DNA of 64,000 nt, taken from RGIG990 sp045589455 (GTDB taxonomy: Bacteria; Verrucomicrobiota; Kiritimatiellia; RFP12; UBA3636). Positions 51,111 to 59,328 of the stretch are shown here, piece after piece. Under the pieces are notes generated by a model that was not told the DNA's origin, searched no databases, and saw only the letters and a program-made list of their open reading frames with translations. Made by a program: the position numbers and the translations under genes. The first letter of the stretch is position 1. Every line of letters begins with the position of its first letter. The stretch is taken from the NCBI GenBank assembly GCA_045589455.1, contig JAZNPC010000088.1, positions 42,208 to 106,207 of the forward strand, written 5' to 3'.

Positions 51111-52970
51111 TCATCTACAAATTCGTGCCACTATTGCTGTAGCTGTCAATCCTTCTTGCTCTTGAAGATCCTTTAGGCTACTAGCATGTGGCATAAATGG
51201 ATTTTTCCAACCACAACGCACTGTTCTAGCCTTACCTCCAAGGAACGCCTCAAATTCAGAGCCAAAGCCCCCGATTTCTACACCATCTTCAATTGTAACA
51301 AATGTAGTAATTCCTTGCTCAAGTTGCTCTTCTATAAGCGCTGTATCAAGAGGTTTGACAAAACGTGCATTTACTAATTCAGAAGCAACGCCCTTAGACT
51401 GAAGTAGTTCACAAACCTCCTTAGCAAGAGTATCCATATTACCCAACGACCAAACGGCTATCTTTGCTGAAGAGCCATATTTCGCAAGCCGCTCTGCCTT
51501 ACCAATAGCCACAGGTGGCATAGTCTCACTCACTGCAACTTCTTTATCAAAGCTTGCTGGTTGGGCCACTCCTCGCGGATAACGAATAATTGATGGATAT
51601 GGAAGCATTAGACTCGTTGAAAGCATTTGATTTAGCTCTGTTAATGTGCGAGGTTGCATTACAGCAATACCAGGGACAGAACGAACCAATGAAATATCAA
51701 AAACTCCATGATGTGTTGGCCCATCACCTGGCACTGCACCAGCACGGTCCAAACACACAACTACAGGTAGCTTCTGTAGAGCAACATCATGAATAAAGCA
51801 ATCTATTGCACGTTGGAAGAATGTTGAATACACTGCCACAATTGGCTTTAAGCCATTTGCTGCCATACCAGCAGCAAAAATCATCTGGTGCTCCTCACTA
51901 ATTCCAACATCAAAAAATCTCTTAGGGAATTTCTCTGCAAACTTGGATAAACCTGTACCATCAGTCATACCAGCGGTAGTTGCAACCACACATTTATCAT
52001 TATCAGCTAACTCTACGACAGCTTTACCAAATGCGGAAGACCAACTAGTGCCAGTTGATTTTTTCTTTGGCTCCCCGGTTGCAATATCGAATGGAGCTGG
52101 GCCATGCCAAGTGGACGGATTTTCCTCCGCATATTTATATCCAAGTCCTTTAATCGTAGATACTTGCATAAATACAGGCTCTTTTGATGCAAGTGCAGCT
52201 TTAAATGCATATTGAAGCTGTTTTATATCATGCCCATCTACTGGACCAATATATCTAAAGCCAAACTTTTGCACTGTTGCACCCAAAGCCAGTAAGCCCT
52301 TGATTCGAGCCGTAAGCCAATGATAAGGATTAGATAGCCAACTCAAGCTATGATCAAAATAATAACGCCAGCGTGTATAACTTGGACTAACCATAAGTCG
52401 CCCAAATCCCTTACTCAAAGAGCCAACATTTTGTGATATTGACATATTGTTGTCATTCATGACAACAATCAAACGTTTTGTGCTTTGTGCTGCATTATTT
52501 AATGCTTCTATTGAAATACCATTACAGATTGCACCATCACCCACCACTGCGATAACGGCATCATCTTCACCCTTAGCATCACGTGCTACAGCCAATCCAA
52601 TTGCGGCAGAAATTGCATTGCCTGCGTGACCAGAACCAAAGGCATCACATGTACTTTCACTAATCTTTTGAAAGCCTGAAATTCCCCCTGTTTGGCGTAA
52701 TGTTTTGAACTGCTCTTTTCTACCTGTTAAAATTTTGTAGACATAAGATTGATGTGAAACATCAAAGACCACCTTATCCTTAGGTGGATTAATACAGCTA
52801 AGCATAGCAAGGGTAAGTTCAACAACACCTAAATTAGAGGCAAGATGACCACCATTATTACTTACCGTTGTAATAATGTATTCACGTAGCTCTTGAGCCA
52901 AATTCTTTAACTCATCTAGCGATAATTTTCTCAAATCATCACAGGAGTTGATTCTATCAAGAATCCCCAT
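51111..52970 (-). CDS. dxs: 1-deoxy-D-xylulose-5-phosphate synthase
   Basis: A 619-residue transketolase-like enzyme. GHLASNLGVVELTLAM, FDVSHQSYVYKILTGR, FGSGHAGNAISAAIGLA, VVGDGAICNGISIEALNNAA with MNDNNMSIS (TPP and magnesium site), and RFFDVGISEEHQMIFAAGMA match DXS. VCLDRAGAVPGDGPTHHG and YPRGVA follow. It starts the non-mevalonate isoprenoid pathway and also feeds thiamine and pyridoxal synthesis. It lies 54 bases downstream of nadC. Confidence 0.96.
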   Translation of the reverse strand: MGILDRINSCDDLRKLSLDELKNLAQELREYIITTVSNNGGHLASNLGVVELTLAMLSCINPPKDKVVFDVSHQSYVYKILTGRKEQFKTLRQTGGISGFQKISESTCDAFGSGHAGNAISAAIGLAVARDAKGEDDAVIAVVGDGAICNGISIEALNNAAQSTKRLIVVMNDNNMSISQNVGSLSKGFGRLMVSPSYTRWRYYFDHSLSWLSNPYHWLTARIKGLLALGATVQKFGFRYIGPVDGHDIKQLQYAFKAALASKEPVFMQVSTIKGLGYKYAEENPSTWHGPAPFDIATGEPKKKSTGTSWSSAFGKAVVELADNDKCVVATTAGMTDGTGLSKFAEKFPKRFFDVGISEEHQMIFAAGMAANGLKPIVAVYSTFFQRAIDCFIHDVALQKLPVVVCLDRAGAVPGDGPTHHGVFDISLVRSVPGIAVMQPRTLTELNQMLSTSLMLPYPSIIRYPRGVAQPASFDKEVAVSETMPPVAIGKAERLAKYGSSAKIAVWSLGNMDTLAKEVCELLQSKGVASELVNARFVKPLDTALIEEQLEQGITTFVTIEDGVEIGGFGSEFEAFLGGKARTVRCGWKNPFMPHASSLKDLQEQEGLTATAIVARICR

Positions 52971-53024
52971 AAATCCTCAAAAACAAAAAGTTTTTAGTAT
53001 ATAAAATTCTAAATTAATACAAAC

Positions 53025-53888
53025 CTATAGACCTGCAACAATCTCTAGTGAAAGATCTGCAGCTTTTACAGAATGTGTTAAGCAACCCAAAGAAATAGCG
53101 TCAACGCCAGTTTCTGCTGCTGCATGAATTGTTTCCATTGAAATACCGCCTGAGGCCTCTAGTTTACAACGCCCTGCTACAATATCTACTGCCTCTTTCA
53201 TTTTTGCTGGAGGCATATTATCAAGCATAATCCACTCTGGTTTACCCTCAAGCGCACTTGCTAGCTCCTCAAAGGATTCAACCTCTACCTCAACAGGCAC
53301 ATTAGGAAACTTTGCTCTTGCTGCAGCAACGGCTTGATCTAGACGATTTGGGTCACCACCCTTCCAAAGCTTACGATGATTATCCTTGATAAGCACCATA
53401 TCATTCAAGCCCATGCGATGATTTGTACCACCACCAGCAGCAACGCTATATTTATCAATTAAGCGAAAACCTGGCACTGTTTTACGAGTATCAAGAATTT
53501 TGCAATTTGTACCCTCTACCGCTTTTAAGAAAGAGCGTGTAGCTGTTGCAACACCTGTCATACGCTGCATAAAATTCAATGCGGTGCGTTCTGCAATCAA
53601 AATTGAAGCTGCTTTGCCTGTGATTACCATTAGCACATCATTGGCTTCGATATCGGAGCCATCCTTGACAAGTATCTCCACTTTAAGAGATGGATCTACC
53701 TGACGAAACACCTCTTCACCAATAGTTACGCCAGCAGTTCTACAAGAGTGACGCGTAAGAATGTGTGCGGTAACAATAGCCTCTGGGTCAACAAGAGATA
53801 GAGTTGTTACATCACAATCGGCACCATCCTCTTTAAGAGCCGATGCTATAAGCTGCTTTACAGACTCTTCCTTTTCAATTGCCATCAT
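53025..53888 (-). CDS. nadC: nicotinate-nucleotide pyrophosphorylase (carboxylating)
   Basis: A 287-residue QPRTase. LIAERTALNFMQRMTGVATATRSF, CKILDTRKTVPGFRLIDKYSVAAGGGTNHRMGL, IKDNH, VEVEVESFEEL, WIMLDNMPP and EASGGIS are all diagnostic. It converts quinolinate and PRPP to nicotinate mononucleotide in NAD synthesis. AGGAGG lies five bases before the first of two adjacent ATGs, which fixes the start. eda is 35 bases upstream, dxs follows. Confidence 0.96.
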   Translation of the reverse strand: MMAIEKEESVKQLIASALKEDGADCDVTTLSLVDPEAIVTAHILTRHSCRTAGVTIGEEVFRQVDPSLKVEILVKDGSDIEANDVLMVITGKAASILIAERTALNFMQRMTGVATATRSFLKAVEGTNCKILDTRKTVPGFRLIDKYSVAAGGGTNHRMGLNDMVLIKDNHRKLWKGGDPNRLDQAVAAARAKFPNVPVEVEVESFEELASALEGKPEWIMLDNMPPAKMKEAVDIVAGRCKLEASGGISMETIHAAAETGVDAISLGCLTHSVKAADLSLEIVAGL

Positions 53889-53923
53889 AAAAGCCTCCTG
53901 AATTATTTGCGAAACAAAAAAGC

Positions 53924-54580
53924 TTAGCCTCTAATTTTCTTTACTAGTTCAGTTGCTAATGCTGCATTTGCCTTAATTGTAGCCCAATCATCAGCATTAA
54001 TTAGCTTGCTAGGAGCAATCCATGAACCACCGCAAGCAGCTATTAGAGGGCTTGCAAGATATTCCTCTGTTGTTTCAGGATTCAAGCCACCTAGAGGAAT
54101 ATACTTTAGACCAAGATGATTATATGGAGCTACCAATGTCTTAATAGCCTTTAGGCCTCCAATAGCGCCAGCTGGGAAAAACTTTAGTAGTTTACAGCCT
54201 AGCTCAACAGCACCTTCAATCTCAGATGGGGTCATCACACCAGGAGCAAAGCTAAAGCCCATTTCCTTTGCAGCAGAAACAATACGTGGGTTAAAGCCAG
54301 GAGCAACAGCAAATGCTGCACCCGCTGCCTTTGCTGCAGCCAACTGATCAAGTGTGAGCACTGTGCCGGCACCAACAATCATTTCTGGACGCTTTGCTGC
54401 TACTTCAGCTATAGCCTCAAGAGCAGCAGGTGTACGAAGTGTTAGCTCCATAACCTTCACTCCTCCCTCCAATAAAGCATCTGCTAAAGCAAGAGCCTTT
54501 GATGAATCATCTAAAACAACAACAGCAATATTACCGCACTCTGCTACCTTTGCTGCCAATTCTTCATTAAATACACACAT
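53924..54580 (-). CDS. eda: KDPG/KHG aldolase
   Basis: A 218-residue class I aldolase. VMELTLRTPAALEAI (the active Glu), VGAGTVL, FAVAPGFNP, PGVMTPSEIEGAVELGCKLLKFFPA (the Schiff-base Lys in KFFPA), and IPLGGL match Eda. It cleaves 2-keto-3-deoxy-6-phosphogluconate to pyruvate and glyceraldehyde-3-phosphate in the Entner-Doudoroff and uronate pathways. It stands between the tadC and nadC genes, 57 and 35 bases apart. Confidence 0.95.
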   Translation of the reverse strand: MCVFNEELAAKVAECGNIAVVVLDDSSKALALADALLEGGVKVMELTLRTPAALEAIAEVAAKRPEMIVGAGTVLTLDQLAAAKAAGAAFAVAPGFNPRIVSAAKEMGFSFAPGVMTPSEIEGAVELGCKLLKFFPAGAIGGLKAIKTLVAPYNHLGLKYIPLGGLNPETTEEYLASPLIAACGGSWIAPSKLINADDWATIKANAALATELVKKIRG

Positions 54581-54637
54581 TTTGTTTACCTTTCAAAAGG
54601 GTCCTCACCCAATGTCTTGTTAAATTTTAAATCAATT

Positions 54638-55546
54638 TTATACCTGACCTGCAAGTTTAAAGAATAATGGACCAAGTAAAATTATGAAAACTGCAGGGAA
54701 AATGAATACCATCAATGGACCAAGTAGCTTTGTTGGTGCTTCGTTTGCTAGCTTCTCTGCACGCTCAAAACGACGCACACGAATCTGATCTGATTGGATT
54801 CGAAGAATAGAACCAACAGCAACACCTAATTCATCCGCCTGTACCAAAGCATTGACTAGTGCACGCATATCTGGCAAATCCACACGCTCAGACATTGCTC
54901 TTAATGCATTCTTTCTTGTGGTTCCCACTTGAATCTCACGAACCATACGAAGAAGCTCCTCACTAAGAGCATCTAATTTATCTCGTTCTGTTGCTCTTTG
55001 TACTGCTGACATAAAATCAAGACCAGCCTCTACAGAAAGTGTTAGCAAATCGAGAACAAAAGGCATTGCTCTTAAGATTTGTTGTTGTCTTATTTTTACA
55101 GCAGAACGCAACCATATCACAGGATACATGTAAAAAAACACAACACCAAGGATAGTCAAAATTGGCAATAATCTAGAAATAAATTCACTCACACCTCCAA
55201 TTTGATAAAGGATCAAAATCCAAAGAGGTCCCAAGCAAACAGGGAAAACAACTTTAAGAGCTAAAATCTCCCAGCCTTCTAGAAGGCCTTCCATGCCCGC
55301 TGTCACAAGCATTTGGTCTGTCTTTTCCCTGAGTTTACTAAACCTAGGGCCTTGCATCAACCCTTTAACATTGGGAGTAAGCGGGAGTAATAATTTAAAA
55401 ATTAAGGGGATACGACGCTCTTGCTTTCTTCCATCAGCGAGCGTTACATAGGTTATCTGTTTCGCTACTCCCATGGCATACCATGCGAATAACGTGACTG
55501 ATGCCATCCAAAGGACAACACCAAACCATCCCAATACATTTGTCAT
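54638..55546 (-). CDS. tadC: Tad-type secretion/pilus inner-membrane protein TadC (T2SF)
   Basis: A 302-residue protein with helices near the N-terminus, about residues 90-145, and at the C-terminus (FIFPAVFIILLGPLFF). The T2SF core is AMPFVLDLLTLSVEAGLDFMSAVQRATE and LVNALVQADELGVAVGSILRIQSDQIRVRRFERAEKLANEAPTKLLGPLMVFI, the TadC form. It would be part of the inner-membrane platform of a Flp/Tad pilus. Other tad genes are not in the window; only a small membrane protein is adjacent. The nearest partner domain is the GspG-like protein at 5.2 kb, with no evidence of linkage. Confidence 0.85.
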   Translation of the reverse strand: MTNVLGWFGVVLWMASVTLFAWYAMGVAKQITYVTLADGRKQERRIPLIFKLLLPLTPNVKGLMQGPRFSKLREKTDQMLVTAGMEGLLEGWEILALKVVFPVCLGPLWILILYQIGGVSEFISRLLPILTILGVVFFYMYPVIWLRSAVKIRQQQILRAMPFVLDLLTLSVEAGLDFMSAVQRATERDKLDALSEELLRMVREIQVGTTRKNALRAMSERVDLPDMRALVNALVQADELGVAVGSILRIQSDQIRVRRFERAEKLANEAPTKLLGPLMVFIFPAVFIILLGPLFFKLAGQV

Positions 55547-55554
55547 AAAATTAA

Positions 55555-55749
55555 TTATGCAAATTTAATTAATGACCACTCACTCCAAAGAATGAACACT
55601 AAAACTACAAATAGAATTGTTGACACAATTGCAAGAACTGCAAAAGGCGTAAAATTCTCTTTCTTTTTAGGAGCAGCATTATTAACTGCAAGAGGATTTT
55701 GATGTCTATCGGAAATTACTGGATTATTATTTACATTGATCGAACTCAT
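55555..55749 (-). CDS. small single-pass membrane protein upstream of tadC
   Basis: A 64-residue protein with an asparagine-rich N-terminus, a KKKE turn and one helix (FAVLAIVSTILFVVLVFILW). AAGGAG lies eight bases before the ATG and tadC follows after eight bases, so it is probably co-translated. No homologue recognised; it may be an accessory to the pilus platform. Confidence 0.6.
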   Translation of the reverse strand: MSSINVNNNPVISDRHQNPLAVNNAAPKKKENFTPFAVLAIVSTILFVVLVFILWSEWSLIKFA

Positions 55750-55966
55750 TATTATCTCCTTAACGATTTAATTCTATCAAAAACGAAACCTATTTTTCAA
55801 GTATTATTAATGGTTGAAGAAGGAATGGTAAAATAGAAATGATTTCTTACCTATTAAAGATAAAAATTCGCTATTTTTTGCAAAACCAATGTCACAAAAC
55901 ATAATCTAAAATAATAGCAGAAAAAGTTATTCTAATATTGTCAAATGGGAGACTTAAAATAAATTA

Positions 55967-56932
55967 TTACTTAAGTCTTCCAAACCAATAATTTAATGCA
56001 ATATCTGGGCGGATATGACGCTCATCCAAGTAAACTATAAGCTCATCTATTTGGTTGATACAGGAAATCGCCGTTTCAGGAGTGAGTCGCGCCCCTTTTT
56101 TCTCTAACACCTCGCGATATTCTTCGTAAAAGAGAGGTTGCCCCTCTCCAGCTGTTGCGACAACAAGTAAATCTCTATACCAATCCTTTAAAGCAAGGTA
56201 TACATAGGTACGCATTTCTTTAGCTCTTGCACCTATCCATCCATCTAGCACATCTTTAGAAATATTAAAATCTGTTGTATTTTTCTTTTCTTCAAGAGCT
56301 TGATCTTCTGCAAGCCCTTTTATTTCATCAAAAAGAGCCGTAAAACGAGCCGCTGTTGCAAATGCACGAAGCTCAGACGCAGTTGTATGTTGTGACATAA
56401 TTTCACCAACACATTCACGCCATTTAGCTGGTACCGTTTGTTTACCTGTATTTAAATCTATTGTTTGACAACGAGAAACAATTGTCGGCAAAAGCATACC
56501 CGGGTTGTTTGTCACTAGAAGAAACACTGTTTTTACAGGGGGTTCTTCTAATGTTTTAAGAAAAGCATTAGAAGCCTCTTGATTCATACAATCAGCAAAA
56601 TAGATTGTGGCCAACTTCCAACCACCAAGATATGATGTGCGCACAGCCCACTCAATTAATTCATCTCGAATGCGATCTACCACTATTTTGCGACTTTTTG
56701 ACTCCGGCTCAATATGTATAGAATCAACATGCGTATGTTCTTGGGCAAGAATACATGCATTACAATAGCCACATGGTGCTTGATCTCTATTTTCGCAAAG
56801 CAACAATTGAGCTACTTTATCCGAAAACTGACGTCCCTCTTCTCTTGGGTTTCCAAGCACCAAATATGCATGTGGCAAACGGCCTTTTTCCCACGCTCGG
56901 CGCACTATTTCATATGCCGCAGATAGCTCCAT
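55967..56932 (-). CDS. holB: DNA polymerase III delta' subunit (HolB)
   Basis: A 321-residue AAA+ clamp-loader protein. LPHAYLVLGNPREEGR (a degenerate P-loop, as in delta'), then the zinc module LLLCENRDQAPCGYCNAC, followed by DRIRDELIEWAV, ADCMNQEASNAFLKTLEEPPVKTVFLLVTNNPGMLLPTIVSRCQ (the delta' SRC motif). It is a subunit of the clamp loader. tmk is three bases upstream, a common gene pair. The gap to the small membrane gene (217 bases) is AT-rich and gene-free. Confidence 0.93.
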   Translation of the reverse strand: MELSAAYEIVRRAWEKGRLPHAYLVLGNPREEGRQFSDKVAQLLLCENRDQAPCGYCNACILAQEHTHVDSIHIEPESKSRKIVVDRIRDELIEWAVRTSYLGGWKLATIYFADCMNQEASNAFLKTLEEPPVKTVFLLVTNNPGMLLPTIVSRCQTIDLNTGKQTVPAKWRECVGEIMSQHTTASELRAFATAARFTALFDEIKGLAEDQALEEKKNTTDFNISKDVLDGWIGARAKEMRTYVYLALKDWYRDLLVVATAGEGQPLFYEEYREVLEKKGARLTPETAISCINQIDELIVYLDERHIRPDIALNYWFGRLK

Positions 56933-56935
56933 ATA

Positions 56936-57577
56936 TTACACCTCAAGCCCAAAGCGAGCACGTATTACATCTCGTATATCAGACTGAACCTTTTCTGGAG
57001 TTTGAGAACCATCTATAATAACAAAACGATCTGGCTCTCTAGCTGCCATTTCTAAATATCCATCATGCAATCTAGTATGAAATTCTAAAGGAGCTTGTTC
57101 AATACGATCTTTTACACCATCGCCACGCTTGGAAATTCTAGAAAATCCTTCTTCAACTGAAATCTCTATCAGAAAAGTTATATCTGGCTTAACTTCGCCG
57201 GTTGCAAAGTCATTAATATTTCTTAATTGATCAACATTAAATCCTCTGCCATAGCCTTGATATGCAAGAGTTGAATCTGTAAAGCGATCAAGAACAATCC
57301 ATGTGCCCTGCTTTAATGCTGGAGCAAGGACATTTTTGCATAGCTGCGCACGGCTAGCACAAAATAGTAATGCTTCTGTTGCATCACATAATGGCTCGCC
57401 AGATAAATCATGCTGCAATAGTTGACGAATAACCTCGCCTGTTGGCGTACCACCTGGCTCTCGAGTAGTAATGACTGTAAGACCAACAGTCTCTTGTAAC
57501 CATTTTGTCAATTCGCGGGCTTGGGTAGATTTTCCAGCGCCTTCTCCACCCTCAAATGTAATCAATTTACCATTCAT
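56936..57577 (-). CDS. tmk: thymidylate kinase
   Basis: A 213-residue kinase. ATG 57577 is chosen, with AAAGG upstream; a longer frame to 57640 is hydrophobic and lacks homology. P-loop LITFEGGEGAGKSTQ is at the start. TTREPGGTPTGEVIRQLL, DRFTDSTLAYQGYGRG and the lid region RISKRGDGVKDRIE follow. It phosphorylates dTMP to dTDP. The nearby holB is a usual neighbour. Confidence 0.95.
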   Translation of the reverse strand: MNGKLITFEGGEGAGKSTQARELTKWLQETVGLTVITTREPGGTPTGEVIRQLLQHDLSGEPLCDATEALLFCASRAQLCKNVLAPALKQGTWIVLDRFTDSTLAYQGYGRGFNVDQLRNINDFATGEVKPDITFLIEISVEEGFSRISKRGDGVKDRIEQAPLEFHTRLHDGYLEMAAREPDRFVIIDGSQTPEKVQSDIRDVIRARFGLEV

Positions 57578-57721
57578 AATAAAACCTTTACTGATATACG
57601 TAATATGATAGTAAAAAAGCCAAAAAAATGCAATCAACAATAACTGGTCTTAATATTAAAAAAGACTAAAACTGATTATTAATGGCAGGCACTGATTAAA
57701 TTAAGAATAAAACAAACAAAA

Positions 57722-58690
57722 CTACTTAGTTAACCAATAAGCTAAGCCGACTACTAGTGGCATTGTCACCATTGATATGAGAGTAGAATATGAAACAATA
57801 GCTACAGAATGCAAGGTGTCTTGATTGAATTTTGCAGAAAACATTGTAGTTGCTGTAGCAACAGGAGCACTAGCCGCTATAACAAGAGCAACAACTAATA
57901 CATGATTGTGAACACCCATCACATATAGCAATCCAAATAATAACAATGGGACAACTATTAAACGAATGAACATCATATTGTATGCTCTTAAATCCGTAAA
58001 GACCTTACCTATTTTTGCATTTGCTAAATAAAATCCAATGATTATCATTGGTATAGGCGTGTTCAATGATGCTAAATATCTAACAGGTTCAGCAACAACA
58101 CTAGGCAAAGTTATACTTTTAAAGAAAAATATTAGGCCAAAAATTACACCAATGGTTCCTGGATTAACAATACCAGCACACAAGGCGAATAATAATTTAT
58201 GCTTTGTTGACTTTTTTCCATTTGAATCAACGAACTTACCAGACATAATCCATACGCCATAGGTCCATAACAGCACATTAAAAACAGCAATTATAATTGC
58301 ACCAAAAAACAACCCTTTTTCACCTAATATTGCCTCTTGCAACGGGAAGGCCATATAACCAGCGTTTGAAAATACCAGACCAAATCGCATAACACGCTTT
58401 CGGCTCTCTTGCTTCTCAAATATGCAAGTATGAGCAAAAAGAATGTTCAGTGCATGATACAAAATAGCAACAAAAAGCGCAACGCCTAAAAGCTTTAAAT
58501 CGTTTGGATTAAATTCTCTTTGAAAAGAATTTACAATAATGCATGGCGTGACAATATAAAGCATCATATTTGTCATGCCTCGAATAGCTTCTTCTGAGAA
58601 AATCTTAAGTTTATTGCATGAGAAGCCAACACCTATAAGAAAAAATAGGATTGTAACTTGTTTTGCTACAATTAAAAAACTTTCTAACAT
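57722..58690 (-). CDS. AEC family transporter, second copy
   Basis: A 322-residue membrane protein of about ten helices. FFLIGVGFSCNKLKIFSEEAIRGMTNMMLYIVTPCIIVNSFQREF, RFGLVFSNAGYMAFPLQEAILGEKGLFFGA, LNTPIPMIIIGFYLANAKIG, ASAPVATATTMFSAKFNQD match the family. It is related in type to the gene at 8.5 kb but not a close copy. No operon partner. Substrate unknown. Confidence 0.85.
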   Translation of the reverse strand: MLESFLIVAKQVTILFFLIGVGFSCNKLKIFSEEAIRGMTNMMLYIVTPCIIVNSFQREFNPNDLKLLGVALFVAILYHALNILFAHTCIFEKQESRKRVMRFGLVFSNAGYMAFPLQEAILGEKGLFFGAIIIAVFNVLLWTYGVWIMSGKFVDSNGKKSTKHKLLFALCAGIVNPGTIGVIFGLIFFFKSITLPSVVAEPVRYLASLNTPIPMIIIGFYLANAKIGKVFTDLRAYNMMFIRLIVVPLLLFGLLYVMGVHNHVLVVALVIAASAPVATATTMFSAKFNQDTLHSVAIVSYSTLISMVTMPLVVGLAYWLTK

Positions 58691-58800
58691 TTTGTATATT
58701 GTTTCTAGTATTGATTATAAAGATTTAATATAATTATACAAAATTTAATTTTGCTTTAAAACGAAAAACAAATAAATAATATTCGAGTTAATTATTTTTA

Positions 58801-59313
58801 CTACCATTGCTCGCTTGACTTATTCACAATGGGAGACATTGGGAGTGTAGCAAGCACTTCTCGTATGGTTCGCTTATCATCCCCAGGCAGGCGTAAATCT
58901 GGAGCAACATCACACAAAGGCATACATACAAAACGCCTATTACGACATTGGGGATGAGGCAAATGTAAGTGTGGGCGTTCCATCACTACATCACCAAAAA
59001 ACAATAAATCCAAATCAATTGTGCGAGGAGTGTTACGCACCTCACTCCGCACACGCAATAGTTTATCCTCTATTGCATGCACTTGATACGACCACTCCTC
59101 AACATCTAGTTCTACGTCAAACAACAGCACTGCGTTCAAAAATGCCATGTGTGCATATTCTGCAGGCACACCTACTGGTTCTGTTTCATAGACATCGCTT
59201 GCTACAAGTAACTTTACGCCATCTAATGCTTCAAGCTCTGATCTCGCATCTTTCAAATGTCCTATTCTATCCCCTAGGTTTGTACCTAGGCCAATTCCAG
59301 CAAGTGTACCCAT
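58801..59313 (-). CDS. folK: 2-amino-4-hydroxy-6-hydroxymethyldihydropteridine diphosphokinase
   Basis: A 170-residue HPPK. GIGLGTNLGDRIGHLKDA, SDVYETEPVGVP, FLNAVLLFDVELDVEEW, RNTPRTIDLDLLFFGD and HPQCRNRRFVCMPLCDVAPDLRLPG are characteristic. It transfers pyrophosphate to the pterin in folate synthesis. It is the last gene of mscS-tilS-EF-hand protein-folK (gaps 26, 19 and 15 bases). folC is at 3.9 kb. Confidence 0.94.
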   Translation of the reverse strand: MGTLAGIGLGTNLGDRIGHLKDARSELEALDGVKLLVASDVYETEPVGVPAEYAHMAFLNAVLLFDVELDVEEWSYQVHAIEDKLLRVRSEVRNTPRTIDLDLLFFGDVVMERPHLHLPHPQCRNRRFVCMPLCDVAPDLRLPGDDKRTIREVLATLPMSPIVNKSSEQW

Positions 59314-59328
59314 AATTTATAGCTACTC

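Noticed and set aside
57577..57640. Longer Tmk start at 57640
   Set aside because: The extra residues are hydrophobic and unlike thymidylate kinase; ATG 57577 has a ribosome-binding site.
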